Positions 1 through 7,725 are shown, counted from the stretch's first letter. The stretch: DNA of 36,477 bases from an uncultured bacterium (GCA_947177425.1 CAMWUN010000034.1:1-36477); one strand, 5' to 3'. The notes: generated by a model from the sequence alone, not told the origin. A program made the numbers and translations.

Positions 1-56
1 CGAAGGCAATTTTCGATGGATTTTTGCATGTTACTGGTCACGGAGTGAACAGTGAA
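1..56 (+). repeat. MITE-like intergenic repeat, copy A (right part only)
   Basis: The right half of the ~130-bp repeat family also found at 7221, 10134, 25475 and 36418. The stretch from the CGAAGGCAATTTTCGATGG segment to GGAGTGAACAGT is the same as the corresponding part of the 7221-7353 copy. Its last bases are GTGAACAGTGAA instead of the usual GTGAACAGTAAC, so this end has decayed. The left half lies outside the window. Confidence 0.85.
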
Positions 57-85
57 ATAAAATCAGGAAAAGGGCAATTTTTATT

Positions 86-114
86 AAGACAGGGACTGGC
101 AGGGGTGCTATAAT
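86..114 (+). promoter_or_regulatory. Probable promoter of the AraC-type regulator / ClpP pair
   Basis: A perfect TATAAT at 109-114 is preceded by TGC, giving an extended -10. A weak -35 (AAGACA, 86-91) lies 17 bp upstream. It begins about 30 bp after the repeat copy ends and 26 bp before the start codon at 141. Confidence 0.55.
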
Positions 115-140
115 GGGCAAAAGCAGGAAGGAGAGATTCT

Positions 141-530
141 ATGATGGATAGTATGCCGTTGACGGAAAAAGTGCTTTTGTACATTGAAAACAATCTGGAT
201 AAAAAGCTGACATTAGAGAAAATAGCGGAAGAACTGCATTACTCAAAATTTTATATGGCAAGGACATTTAAAGAAGATACGGGATGTACGCTGTATAAGT
301 ATATACGGGGCAGGCGCATGGACGAGGCGGCGCGGAAGCTGGCCCAGACCGGGAAGTCCATTGCCGAGATTGCCTTAGAGGCCGGTTACAGTTCCCAGCA
401 GGCATTTACACAGGCTTTTGGCTGTGCGTACCAGTGCACGCCCCAGGAATACAGGAGAATTGGGGTATATCATCCCAGACATAAGGGAACGGATGTGGAA
501 ATGAGACTTGCGGGAGGATTGGCGGCATGA
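141..530 (+). CDS. AraC-family DNA-binding protein, DNA-binding domain only
   Basis: This 129-residue protein is essentially just the double helix-turn-helix of the AraC/XylS family. The first HTH is around residues 22-45 ([19 protein letters not shown]) and the second around 72-95 ([18 protein letters not shown]), followed by the usual P-x-E-Y-R ending (TPQEYRR). There is no N-terminal sensor domain, so ligand sensing, if any, must reside elsewhere, as in the short SoxS/MarA-type regulators. An AGGAGAG-type ribosome site precedes the ATG. The stop overlaps the next gene's start by 4 bp (ATGA at 527-530), so regulator and protease are translationally coupled. Family assignment is firm; the target genes are unknown. 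Confidence 0.9.
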   Translation: MMDSMPLTEKVLLYIENNLDKKLTLEKIAEELHYSKFYMARTFKEDTGCTLYKYIRGRRMDEAARKLAQTGKSIAEIALEAGYSSQQAFTQAFGCAYQCTPQEYRRIGVYHPRHKGTDVEMRLAGGLAA

Positions 531-1120
531 GCGTGATTCCTTATGTGGTTGAGCAGACGGGCAGGGGGGAGAGAAGCTATGATATTTATTCAAGGCTTCT
601 TTCGGACAGGATTGTGTTTTTAGGGGAGGAAGTCAGCGACAGTTCGGCAGGCATAATCATTGCCCAGATGCTTTTTTTAGAAGCACAGGATCCTGAAAAG
701 GATATTCAGTTTTATATAAACAGTCCGGGGGGTTCTGTATCGGCGGGATTTGCGGTTTATGATACCATGCAGTATATAAAATGTGATATCTCTACTATAT
801 GCCTTGGGATGGCTGCCAGTTTCGGAGCGTTTCTGCTGGCAGGCGGAACCAGGGGAAAACGGATGGCACTGCCCAATGCGGAGATTATGATACATCAGCC
901 TGCCATTCACGGAGACGGTGTCCGGGGACAGGCAACAGATATAAAGATTATGTCAGACCATATCCAGAACAGTAAAAGGAAGCTGAACAGAATACTGGCG
1001 GAAAATACCGGAAAGACAGTGGAAGAGATTGCAGTTGCCACGGAGAGGGATAATTACCTGTCGGCTGGGGAAGCGTTGGAATTTGGACTGATTGATAAAA
1101 TTCTTACCCGGCGGCTGTAA
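527..1120 (+). CDS. clpP: ClpP-like serine protease (197 aa)
   Basis: ClpP is the barrel-forming peptidase of Clp proteolytic machines and works with an AAA+ unfoldase. The catalytic triad is visible: Ser98 in GMAASFGAF, His123 in MIHQP and Asp175 in ERDNYLSA. The oxyanion-hole loop INSPGGSV is at residues 65-72. Length is normal for the family. The start overlaps the AraC-type gene by 4 bp. No clpX or tig is adjacent, unlike the usual housekeeping clpP locus, so this is probably an additional ClpP paralogue under its own regulator. That is an inference: the rest of the genome is not visible. It might be induced under particular stresses. Confidence 0.92.
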   Translation: MSVIPYVVEQTGRGERSYDIYSRLLSDRIVFLGEEVSDSSAGIIIAQMLFLEAQDPEKDIQFYINSPGGSVSAGFAVYDTMQYIKCDISTICLGMAASFGAFLLAGGTRGKRMALPNAEIMIHQPAIHGDGVRGQATDIKIMSDHIQNSKRKLNRILAENTGKTVEEIAVATERDNYLSAGEALEFGLIDKILTRRL

Positions 1121-1238
1121 TAAATATGTTCCCATTATGTTCCTTCCTGTGCTATGATTAGTTTCATGGTAATACACTTTTGATGCCCCGTTGCTTACAG
1201 CGGGGTTGCTGACTATAGGAAAGGAACAGGTGAGGAGA

Positions 1239-1856
1239 ATGAAGGTTTTACTGATTAATGGGAGTCCGCGGGCAAATGGAAATACTTATATCGCGCTTCA
1301 TGAGATGGAAAATGTCTTTGGGCAGGAGGGAGTGGAAACAGAGATTTTGCATATCGGCAATAAGGACATCCGGGGATGCATCGGTTGTGGTTCCTGTGCG
1401 CAGAACGGTAAATGTGTATTTGACGATGCAGTAAATGAGACGGCGGCAAAGTTTGCGGCCTGTGACGGGCTGGTGGTTGGCAGTCCTGTTTACTACGCAT
1501 CGGCCAATGCAACCCTGGTGGCGTTTCTGACACGGCTGTTTTACAGTACTTCTTTTGATAAGACCATGAAGGTCGGGGCAAGTGTTGTGGCGGCCCGCAG
1601 GGGCGGCTTATCGTCAACCTTTGATGAACTGAATAAATTTTTTACGATTTCGGGTATGCCTGTGGCATCCAGCCAGTATTGGAACAGCATCCATGGAAGG
1701 GCGGCAGGCGAAGCACAGCAGGATATGGAAGGATTGCAGACCATGCGCACGCTGGCAAGAAATATGACATTTCTTATGAAAAGTATTGCCCTTGGAAAGG
1801 AAAAGTATGGCCTTCCTGAAAAGGAGCCGTTCCAGAGGACGAATTTTATACGGTAA
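1239..1856 (+). CDS. NAD(P)H-dependent FMN reductase / flavodoxin-fold protein
   Basis: The N-terminus MKVLLINGSPRANGNT is the phosphate-binding loop of the NADPH-dependent FMN reductase / flavodoxin-like fold. VVGSPVYYASAN, around residues 83-94, is the second FMN-contacting loop. A cysteine-rich segment between them (GCIGCGSCAQNGKCVF) is common in the iron-sulfur flavoprotein-like branch, though the cluster spacing here is not diagnostic. I place the start at 1239, where the protein begins with the conserved strand and an AGGTGAGGAG ribosome site lies directly upstream; the frame is open from 1191 but that extension is not conserved-looking. It likely reduces quinones, nitro- or azo-compounds; substrate unknown. 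A hairpin terminator follows. Confidence 0.88.
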   Translation: MKVLLINGSPRANGNTYIALHEMENVFGQEGVETEILHIGNKDIRGCIGCGSCAQNGKCVFDDAVNETAAKFAACDGLVVGSPVYYASANATLVAFLTRLFYSTSFDKTMKVGASVVAARRGGLSSTFDELNKFFTISGMPVASSQYWNSIHGRAAGEAQQDMEGLQTMRTLARNMTFLMKSIALGKEKYGLPEKEPFQRTNFIR

Positions 1857-1862
1857 GATTGG

Positions 1863-1898
1863 GCAGGCTGTCCCCGGATATCCGGGGCGGCCTGCTTT
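1863..1898 (+). terminator. Hairpin terminator after the flavin reductase
   Basis: GCAGGC (1863-1868) pairs with GCCTGC (1890-1895), enclosing a perfect inner stem CCCCGGATATCCGGGG (1872-1887). Only a short T run follows (TTTCC). It separates two convergent genes. Confidence 0.65.
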
Positions 1899-2009
1899 CC
1901 CACGGCCTCTTTTCAGTTTAATGAAATTGCAGTCCCCGGCGTGTGCGGCTAATTGTTCCCGGGGCAGCTCTTTTAGCCGTATGTAAAAGATACAAACACA
2001 TCATAAAAA

Positions 2010-3026
2010 TTACAGAACCGTTTCCGTCCATGCATCCACCTTTTCATGATAAAGGAATAATTCCGCAGGAATTTTAGTGGTTTCAGGCGGGAGGGGCGTC
2101 TGTATGACACAGCCTTTGAGGGGAAGGTGGTGGCTTCCGGTTTCTTTATCCGGCCTTAAGCGCATTAACAGAAAGTAGGAACTGCCACAGTGGGTTTCGG
2201 GGCGCGACTTTAAGAATTCCTTGGAATAAAATGTCAGAATAAAATCTTTACTGCATTCGTATTCTATGCCTACATAACACATGCCTTCAGGGCAGTTCTG
2301 CTCAAGTGCTTTATAACTGTGTTCCCTTGCCTGCGCTAACTGTTCCGGAGAAAATCGTTCCGCCAGTTTTGGATCGCTCAATTGTTTTTCTGTATCTTTC
2401 CACACATCTATCAGCGTGACATTATTAATATGACACCATATCTCATCCCCATGGGTATCCTTAAAGGAAAAAGAACGTCTTTTTCCCACCTGCAAAGTTA
2501 TGGTCTTTTCCAGTATATGTTTGATGGGAGTGGGCCTGTGGGTTATGGTGATGGGCATTTCCGGGGAATACACGGGCAGTCTTTTCATGTCGGCAATGGT
2601 TAAAGTTGTCAGTTGCAGGCAGTCCCATTCCTCGTTTTCCAGCCAGTCAGGAACCTGCCAGCCAGCGCTCATCATATCAAAAAATAGCTGGACAGTACCA
2701 TAATCCCCTGTAGAATATTTTAAGGGATTGCCTGTAGCGCCCTGTACCTGCATCTTTTCCATACCCAGACAGACCTCGCTGCAATGTAAATAAAAACAGC
2801 TATTTTCGTCGTCTTCCTTTTGGATCCTTCTCTGAGTGCGGCTTCTGCTTTTGGCTTTGTGCCTGTTTTCCGGTTCTGTGTATGGTTCGATAATATACAG
2901 CTTTGCATCTTCGGATAAAGTCATGCCGACAATGTGATGCTTTCTGTTATCCCTTTCTGTAGTTTTCCCGATTACAAGGATATCCTGCCATTTTTCATGA
3001 AAACCTTCTAAAGCTGAAAAATTCAT
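2010..3026 (-). CDS. Hypothetical protein (338 aa)
   Basis: I do not recognise this protein. It is soluble-looking, has no signal peptide or membrane segments, and is rich in aromatic and charged residues. A basic stretch (KAKSRSRTQRR) lies near residue 58-68. The start ATG at 3026 is preceded by TAGGAGCG on the minus strand, a good ribosome site, so it is a real gene. It is the only clearly supported minus-strand gene in the window and stands alone, convergent with the flavin reductase and divergent from the biotin operon. Function unknown. Confidence 0.75.
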   Translation of the reverse strand: MNFSALEGFHEKWQDILVIGKTTERDNRKHHIVGMTLSEDAKLYIIEPYTEPENRHKAKSRSRTQRRIQKEDDENSCFYLHCSEVCLGMEKMQVQGATGNPLKYSTGDYGTVQLFFDMMSAGWQVPDWLENEEWDCLQLTTLTIADMKRLPVYSPEMPITITHRPTPIKHILEKTITLQVGKRRSFSFKDTHGDEIWCHINNVTLIDVWKDTEKQLSDPKLAERFSPEQLAQAREHSYKALEQNCPEGMCYVGIEYECSKDFILTFYSKEFLKSRPETHCGSSYFLLMRLRPDKETGSHHLPLKGCVIQTPLPPETTKIPAELFLYHEKVDAWTETVL

Positions 3027-3085
3027 AATTATATCGCTCCTACAATAAAAAGCATGTTTGAAAATGCGTTATGTTTTACAGGCCA

Positions 3086-3091
3086 ATTATA
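3086..3091 (-). promoter_or_regulatory. Candidate -10 of the minus-strand hypothetical gene
   Basis: On the minus strand TGATATAAT (extended -10) lies about 60 bp upstream of the start at 3026. No convincing -35 is seen at the expected distance. Weak evidence. Confidence 0.35.
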
Positions 3092-3133
3092 TCACATGGA
3101 TGCGGATAGTTCTATGAAATACATTTTGCAGTG

Positions 3134-3246
3134 AACAAACGCTGCCATACTTTGCGAAGCAGCTTTATTGTAACAAACGCTGCCATGTTTCGCGAGCCAG
3201 CTTTATTGTAACAAACGCTGTCACGCTTTGCGAGCCATCTTATTGT
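3134..3246. repeat. Three tandem 38-bp repeats upstream of bioY
   Basis: Units begin at 3134, 3172 and 3210 with AACAAACGCTGYCA and end in CTTTATTGT (the third has lost one base). Each contains an imperfect hairpin, AAACGCTG...CAGCTTT, around a TTTGCGA/TTTCGCG core. The units differ by several substitutions. There are no spacers between units and no CRISPR-like features. The array ends 7 bp before the BirA operator. Confidence 0.85.
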
Positions 3247-3252
3247 TATAAA

Positions 3253-3309
3253 TAAATGTAAACCGAATTGATAATATTGGTTGACATTTATCTGCTTTTT
3301 TGTTACTTT
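3253..3309 (+). promoter_or_regulatory. BirA operator overlapping the bioY promoter
   Basis: TAAATGTAAACC (3253-3264) and GGTTGACATTTA (3279-3290) form an inverted repeat with one mismatch and a 14-bp spacer. This is the architecture of Firmicutes biotin-repressor (BirA) sites, whose consensus half-site is TGTAAAC/GTTWACA. The right half-site contains the -35 TTGACA (3281-3286). A 17-bp spacer leads to TACTTT (3304-3309) with an upstream TG (extended -10). BirA-biotinyl-AMP bound here would block RNA polymerase, so the operon should be off when biotin is plentiful. Confidence 0.88.
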
Positions 3310-3380
3310 AGTTTACAGATGGATTTATATGCCGGCAAAAATAAACAAAAACAAAAGAATGAAGAAATGGAGACGAATGG

Positions 3381-3938
3381 ATGAAGCGGAAGTTTTCAAT
3401 GAGAGACATGACTTTATGTGCACTGTTTACGGCACTGACAGCAGTAGGGGCGTTTATAAGGATACCGGTCCCGGTAGTTCCTTTTACTTTGCAATTTCTA
3501 TTTACCATGCTGGCAGGGCTTCTGTTAGGAGGGAAGCTGGGGGCGGTAAGCGTGGCGCTATATGCTTTTCTGGGGCTCGTGGGACTCCCCATTTTTGCAG
3601 AAGGAGGCGGATTCTGGTATATTTTAAAGCCAAGCTTCGGCTATATCATCGGTTTTATTGTAGCAAGTTATGTGACCGGAAAAATGACGGAAAAGCTGGA
3701 CGGACTGACCTTTGGAAAAATACTGGCTGCAAATTTTACAGGTCTTGCAATTGTCTATGGAGCCGGAATGGTGTATTATTATGTCATATGTAATTTTGTG
3801 ATAAATTCACCTATCGGGTTGTGGCCTTTGTTTCTTTACTGCTTTTTACTGGCGGTTCCGGGGGACATCTGCCTGTGCTTTGTGGCAGCAGTTCTTACCA
3901 GGCGGCTGAAACCAGTGCTTGCCAATATGCAGGGATAG
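3381..3938 (+). CDS. bioY: BioY biotin transporter (S component)
   Basis: BioY is the biotin-binding membrane component of energy-coupling-factor transporters. The 185-residue protein has about six hydrophobic segments. It has typical BioY sequence: RDMTLCALFTALTAVGAF at the N-terminus, the VPFTLQFLFTMLAGLLLG segment and LGGKLGAVSVALYAFLGLVGLP. The ATG at 3381 is preceded by GGAG with 8-nt spacing. It is the first gene after the BirA operator and is followed within 34 bp by bioB. No EcfA/EcfT partner is nearby; these are usually shared and encoded elsewhere. Confidence 0.95.
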   Translation: MKRKFSMRDMTLCALFTALTAVGAFIRIPVPVVPFTLQFLFTMLAGLLLGGKLGAVSVALYAFLGLVGLPIFAEGGGFWYILKPSFGYIIGFIVASYVTGKMTEKLDGLTFGKILAANFTGLAIVYGAGMVYYYVICNFVINSPIGLWPLFLYCFLLAVPGDICLCFVAAVLTRRLKPVLANMQG

Positions 3939-3972
3939 GGACATAGAAAGACATAGGAGGTCTGGGAATAAA

Positions 3973-4947
3973 ATGAGTTTTGTATCCGAAATGAAGGAAA
4001 AAGTTTTAAAAGGTGGGCTGGTTGGACGGCAGGAAGCGCTGCGGCTGGCGGAGGAACCCCTTTTGGAACTGCAGGAAGCGGCGGACGAGATACGGAAAGC
4101 GATGTGTGGGAATGGATTTGACATCTGCACGATTGTCAACGGAAAGTGCGGCAGATGTTCGGAGGACTGTAAATACTGTGCCCAGAGCGCTCATTACCAT
4201 ACGGCGTGTACAGAAAGCTATCCGCTGTTATCCACAGAAGAACTGGTGGAAGGGGCGAAACATAATGAGAGACAGGGAGTTCTGCGCTATTCCATTGTGA
4301 CTTCAGGCAGACGGCTTTCTGATGCGGAAGTGGACCAGGTATGTGAGAGCATACGCAGGATTAAAGAGGAAACTTCCATAGAGGTATGCGTTTCTTTCGG
4401 GCTTCTTGAAGAAGAGCATTTCCGCAGGATTAAAGCGGCAGGGGCTTCAAGGGTGCACTGCAATCTGGAATCTTCGGCCCGTTATTTTCCTTATATATGC
4501 ACCACCCACACCTACGAAGAAAAAATCAGGACGCTGGAAGCGGCGAAAGCGGCGGGACTGTCTGTTTGTTCCGGCGGAATTCTGGGACTGGGGGAAACCA
4601 TGGAGGACCGCATCGACATGGTTCTGACAGCCAGAGAACTGGGGGTGAAGTCCATTCCGGTGAATCTTTTGAATCCCATTCCGGGAACTCCTTATGAAAA
4701 TAGACAGCCTCTTACCAATGAGGAAGCCTGCAGAAGTGTGGCAGCGTTCCGTTTTCTGATTCCCGATGCTTCTGTCAGACTGGCAGGAGGCCGCGGGCTG
4801 GTGGGAGATAAGGGAGAAGCCTGCTTTAAAAGCGGGGCAAACGCAGCGATTTCAGGGGACATGCTGACTACTGCGGGCATTACTGTGGAGACGGACATGG
4901 CATTAATTCATCAATTAGGATTTGAGGCGAAACTTTGTAATGAGTAA
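3973..4947 (+). CDS. bioB: Biotin synthase BioB (radical SAM)
   Basis: BioB inserts sulfur into dethiobiotin to make biotin. The radical-SAM CxxxCxxC motif is at Cys62/Cys66/Cys69 (GRCSEDCKYCAQS). Downstream conserved blocks are visible: HCNLESSARYF (the BioB N-L-E-S/T motif), CSGGILGLGE and NLLNPIPGTP. The length (324 aa) is normal. I start at 3973 because AGGAGG at 3955-3960 precedes it and the protein then begins like the family; the frame is open upstream to 3919. It overlaps bioD by 8 bp. Confidence 0.96.
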   Translation: MSFVSEMKEKVLKGGLVGRQEALRLAEEPLLELQEAADEIRKAMCGNGFDICTIVNGKCGRCSEDCKYCAQSAHYHTACTESYPLLSTEELVEGAKHNERQGVLRYSIVTSGRRLSDAEVDQVCESIRRIKEETSIEVCVSFGLLEEEHFRRIKAAGASRVHCNLESSARYFPYICTTHTYEEKIRTLEAAKAAGLSVCSGGILGLGETMEDRIDMVLTARELGVKSIPVNLLNPIPGTPYENRQPLTNEEACRSVAAFRFLIPDASVRLAGGRGLVGDKGEACFKSGANAAISGDMLTTAGITVETDMALIHQLGFEAKLCNE

Positions 4948-5626
4948 AAAAATATTTATTACCGGAACGGGAACGGATGTAGGGAAAACCTTTGTTACAG
5001 GTCTGATTGTTAGAAAATTAAAAGAAAACGGGATAAATGCGGCTTATTATAAGGCGGCAATGAGCGGTAACGTGCGCACAGCCCAGGGAGAACTGATTCC
5101 CGGGGATGCCCTTTATGTGAAAAATGTTTCGGGGATTTCCCAGCCCCTTGGGGAGATGTGCCCTTACATATATGAGACGGCGGTTTCTCCCCATCTTGCT
5201 TCAAGAATAGAAGGAAATCCTGTCGCCATGGAAGAGGTGAAAAAGGGGTTTGAAAAGGTATGTCAGAAATATGACTTTGTGACTATGGAAGGAAGCGGGG
5301 GGATTTTGTGTCCCATTTGTTTTGACCAGAAGGAAATATGGCTTGAGGATGTGATAAAGGAGCTGGGCCTTTCCAGCCTGATTGTGGCGGATGCAGGACT
5401 GGGCACCATAAACAGTGTAGTTCTGACCGCTGAATATATGCGTGCCAGAAATCTTCCTGTGAAGGGGATTATTTTCAATCATTTTCATCCCGGCGACAGA
5501 ATGGAGGAAGATAACCTGCGGATGTGCGAATACAGGACAAATCTGCCTGTGCTTGCCTGTGTGGAGGAGGAAAGTGGGGAACTAGCCATGGACATTGGCC
5601 GTCTGGTTTCATTATATGAAGCGTAA
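4940..5626 (+). CDS. bioD: Dethiobiotin synthetase BioD
   Basis: BioD closes the ureido ring of dethiobiotin from 7,8-diaminopelargonate, CO2 and ATP. The N-terminal P-loop KIFITGTGTDVGKT (residues 4-17) is the family signature, followed by YYKAAMSG, which carries the active-site lysine, and VTMEGSGGILCPI. The length is 228 aa. The start at 4940 lies inside the end of bioB (ATGAGTAA overlap), so the two are translationally coupled. The frame is open from 4922, but that would add a tail lacking family similarity. Confidence 0.95.
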   Translation: MSKKIFITGTGTDVGKTFVTGLIVRKLKENGINAAYYKAAMSGNVRTAQGELIPGDALYVKNVSGISQPLGEMCPYIYETAVSPHLASRIEGNPVAMEEVKKGFEKVCQKYDFVTMEGSGGILCPICFDQKEIWLEDVIKELGLSSLIVADAGLGTINSVVLTAEYMRARNLPVKGIIFNHFHPGDRMEEDNLRMCEYRTNLPVLACVEEESGELAMDIGRLVSLYEA

Positions 5627-5823
5627 AAAGGTACAGGCAGATGCGGAACTTTAAATTAAGAGAAAATGTGAAAAGAATATCGAAAGGGGAAGTGAACACC
5701 GCTTAAGATATTCTAAGTTTTACCAAAAAATAGCGCCGGAGCGTCACAAATATAAATCACCGGGCCCAATCTGCATTGTGCCTGCGTGTCTGCGTAAAAA
5801 ACGCTCCGACAAGGAGGAATGAC
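5627..5823 (+). other. bioD-bioA intergenic spacer with inverted repeat
   Basis: A 197-bp gap interrupts an otherwise compact operon. CGGAGCG at 5737-5743 is mirrored by CGCTCCG at 5802-5808, which could fold as a long stem-loop just upstream of the bioA ribosome site (AAGGAGG, 5811-5817). No second BirA operator is visible. No T run follows the stem, so it is not an obvious terminator. It could be a remnant of an intergenic repeat or an RNA element tuning bioA. Confidence 0.45.
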
Positions 5824-7020
5824 ATGATCTGGTATCCATATCAGCAAATGAAAACTATGAAACAGCCCTATAAGATTATAGACGCGGAGGGTGTCTGGAT
5901 GCAGACACCAGAGAGGAAGATGATTGATTCTGTCTCTTCCTGGTGGAGCGTGATTCATGGGTATAAGCATCCTGTGCTGAACGAGGCAGTTAAATCCCAG
6001 GTAGACAATTTTTCACATGTAATGCTGGGAGGGCTGACGCATGAGCCAGTGCAGAAGCTTTCAGATAAACTGCAGGAGTTTTTGCCGGGAGACTTGAATT
6101 ACAGCTTTTTTTCGGATTCGGGAAGCGTTGCGGTGGAGGTTGCCCTTAAAATGGCGCTGCAATATTATGTAAACCGCGGGGAGATGGAGAGAATCAAAGT
6201 GCTTTCCCTTACCCATGCTTATCATGGGGATACCTTTAAGACTATGGAAGTGGGGGATGATGAGGATTATCATTTTATCCTGGAGGCTTATGGGGAGAAA
6301 AAGGATGTAATACATGTTCCTACGGAAATTCCGGCGCTGGAGGCGGCTTTTGAGAAATACCACAGGGAATTGAACTGCTTTATTGTAGAGCCTTTACTGC
6401 AGGGGGCAGGCGGGATGCGGATGTATGACATTTCTTTCCTTGCCCGTGCAAGACAGCTTTGTGACCAGTACGGAGTCCTTCTAATTTTTGACGAAGTTGC
6501 CACAGGATTCGGGCGGACAGGGAACCGGTTCGTGGCGGATTTGGTGCAGCCTGACATTCTCGTGCTGGGCAAGGCGCTGACAGGAGGGTATATTGGCCAT
6601 GCGGTTACGGTGGCGAACCAGAAAGTCTATGAGGGATTCTATGGAGATGACCCCGAAAAGGCACTGATGCACGGCCCTACCTTTATGGGAAATGCGCTGG
6701 CATGCAGTGTGGCTCTTAAATCCATTGAACTGTTTGAACAGGAAGATTATATGTCGAAGATTCAACGGATCGAAGAAATCACAAGACGCGAAATGGAAGG
6801 GTTTGCGGACTCCCGGATAAGGGAAGTGCGGATAATGGGAGGATGCGTCTGCGTGGAGGTGAAGGATTCCGGCATACTGAAAGGATTCCAGCAGTTTGCC
6901 TATGAGCGCGGCGTTTTCAGCCGTCCTTTCCTGAACTGTATGTATGCCATGGTTCCTTATATTATATCGGAGGAAGAACTGGTGAAAGTTCTTGATACCA
7001 TGAAAGCATGGTTTTTATAA
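5824..7020 (+). CDS. bioA: Adenosylmethionine--8-amino-7-oxononanoate aminotransferase BioA
   Basis: BioA transaminates 8-amino-7-oxononanoate (KAPA) to 7,8-diaminopelargonate, with S-adenosylmethionine as donor in most members. The 398-residue PLP enzyme shows the family N-terminus IWYPYQQMK and the substrate loop SSWWSVIHGY. It also shows the HAYHGDT phosphate region, the PLP-aspartate segment LIFDEVATGFGRTG and the Schiff-base lysine in LVLGKALTGGYIGHA. I start at 5824 because AAGGAGG is placed 6-7 nt upstream and the protein then begins as in the family. The pathway here covers KAPA to biotin; no bioF, bioW, bioC or bioH is present in the window. Confidence 0.95.
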   Translation: MIWYPYQQMKTMKQPYKIIDAEGVWMQTPERKMIDSVSSWWSVIHGYKHPVLNEAVKSQVDNFSHVMLGGLTHEPVQKLSDKLQEFLPGDLNYSFFSDSGSVAVEVALKMALQYYVNRGEMERIKVLSLTHAYHGDTFKTMEVGDDEDYHFILEAYGEKKDVIHVPTEIPALEAAFEKYHRELNCFIVEPLLQGAGGMRMYDISFLARARQLCDQYGVLLIFDEVATGFGRTGNRFVADLVQPDILVLGKALTGGYIGHAVTVANQKVYEGFYGDDPEKALMHGPTFMGNALACSVALKSIELFEQEDYMSKIQRIEEITRREMEGFADSRIREVRIMGGCVCVEVKDSGILKGFQQFAYERGVFSRPFLNCMYAMVPYIISEEELVKVLDTMKAWFL

Positions 7021-7037
7021 TCAAATATAGATAAAGC

Positions 7038-7083
7038 AATAGCAGAGCCATATTATGTAAGAATAGTGATTCTGCTATTTTTA
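7038..7083 (+). terminator. Terminator after bioA
   Basis: AATAGCAGA (7038-7046) pairs perfectly with TCTGCTATT (7071-7079), with a 24-nt loop and a T run immediately after (7078-7082). The loop is long, so efficiency is uncertain. Confidence 0.6.
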
Positions 7084-7212
7084 CAGGATAATCGGTGGGA
7101 GGTTTTCTGCTTTTTCACCGCACATGAACATTGACAGCAGTCTGCCAGGGACGTGCTGTCTTCCGACTGGCTTCCGTATCGTACTAAGTGATGTTGTAAG
7201 TGAACAGTAGCA
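7084..7212. other. Intergenic DNA with solitary repeat end
   Basis: Apart from GTGAACAGTAGC at 7200-7211, which is an exact inverse of the left end of the adjacent repeat (GCTACTGTTCAC, 7221-7232), I see no gene or recognisable site here. Confidence 0.6.
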
Positions 7213-7220
7213 ATGCCTCA

Positions 7221-7353
7221 GCTACTGTTCACACAGAACTGCGCATTTACTGCGCTGGTCGTAAGAAAATGATTCGAGAGTGCAAAAATCCCATTGCCGA
7301 AGGCAATTTTCGATGGATTTTTGCATGTTACTGGTCACGGAGTGAACAGCAAC
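7221..7353 (+). repeat. MITE-like intergenic repeat, copy B (complete, 133 bp)
   Basis: The ends are GCTACTGTTCAC and GTGAACAGCAAC, a 12-bp imperfect terminal inverted repeat. Inside are a GACC...GGTC hairpin around GCGCATTTACTGCGC, and GCAAAAATCC...GGATTTTTGC around ATTGCCGAAGGCAAT. The right end is itself a palindrome (GTTACTGGTCAC, GGA, then GTGAACAGCAAC). It is flanked by the exact 8-bp direct repeat ATGCCTCA at 7213-7220 and 7354-7361, as a transposition target duplication would be. Confidence 0.9.
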
Positions 7354-7393
7354 ATGCCTCATGAAACGACCCTGGATTGAAAACGGAATAAGG

Positions 7394-7422
7394 TTTACAC
7401 TTTTTATCTAATTTGCTATAAT
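7394..7422 (+). promoter_or_regulatory. Promoter of the 61-aa protein
   Basis: TTTACA (7394-7399), a 17-bp spacer and TATAAT (7417-7422) form a near-consensus sigma-A promoter. A TG two bases before the -10 adds an extended -10 element. Confidence 0.8.
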
Positions 7423-7466
7423 CATATTATAACAACTGATTAGTAGCTATAAAGGGCGGTGATATC

Positions 7467-7652
7467 ATGACAGAAAAAGAAATGATACAAAGAAACATTG
7501 AAGAATTTTCGCGGCTTCAAAAGTATATGATTTTAACGCCGGATAAAGAATCAGCAGCTTATAAAGAGATGTATGAAAGATATGTTGATTTAAAAGCAAT
7601 ACTTACTGTGTCCGGTGTTAATGTAGCAGAGCTTGACAGGGTAAAAGCATAA
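7467..7652 (+). CDS. Small hypothetical protein (61 aa)
   Basis: A small charged, probably helical protein (MTEKEMIQRNIEEFSRLQKY...) with no signal peptide or membrane segment. I recognise no family. It is convincingly a gene because it has its own near-consensus promoter (7394-7422), a GGGCGGTGA ribosome site and a strong terminator right after it (7676-7725). It is therefore a free-standing monocistronic unit. Function unknown. Confidence 0.75.
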   Translation: MTEKEMIQRNIEEFSRLQKYMILTPDKESAAYKEMYERYVDLKAILTVSGVNVAELDRVKA

Positions 7653-7675
7653 AAATAAATATTATGATATGGTCG

Positions 7676-7725
7676 AAGAGCGTAAATTTTATTGAGTTTT
7701 CCAATAAGATTTACGCTCTTTTTAT
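7676..7725 (+). terminator. Strong intrinsic terminator
   Basis: AAGAGCGTAAATTTTATTG (7676-7694) pairs with CAATAAGATTTACGCTCTT (7702-7720). It is a 19-bp stem with one G-U position and a 7-nt loop, followed by a T run. The AT-rich symmetric stem could work in both directions. Confidence 0.92.

Noticed and set aside
3134-3246. Possible mini-CRISPR
   Set aside because: The units are contiguous and diverged with no spacers, and no cas gene is nearby.
5764-5775. CCCAATCTGCA shared between the bioD-bioA gap and the element at 7760-7933
   Set aside because: An 11-base match alone is too short to claim a common repeat.
5627-5823. Second BirA site before bioA
   Set aside because: Only isolated GTTTTAC-like bases are found, without an inverted partner at 14-16 bp.
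5713-5970. Minus-strand frame spanning the bioD-bioA gap and bioA start
   Set aside because: It overlaps the conserved bioA N-terminus and lacks a start signal.
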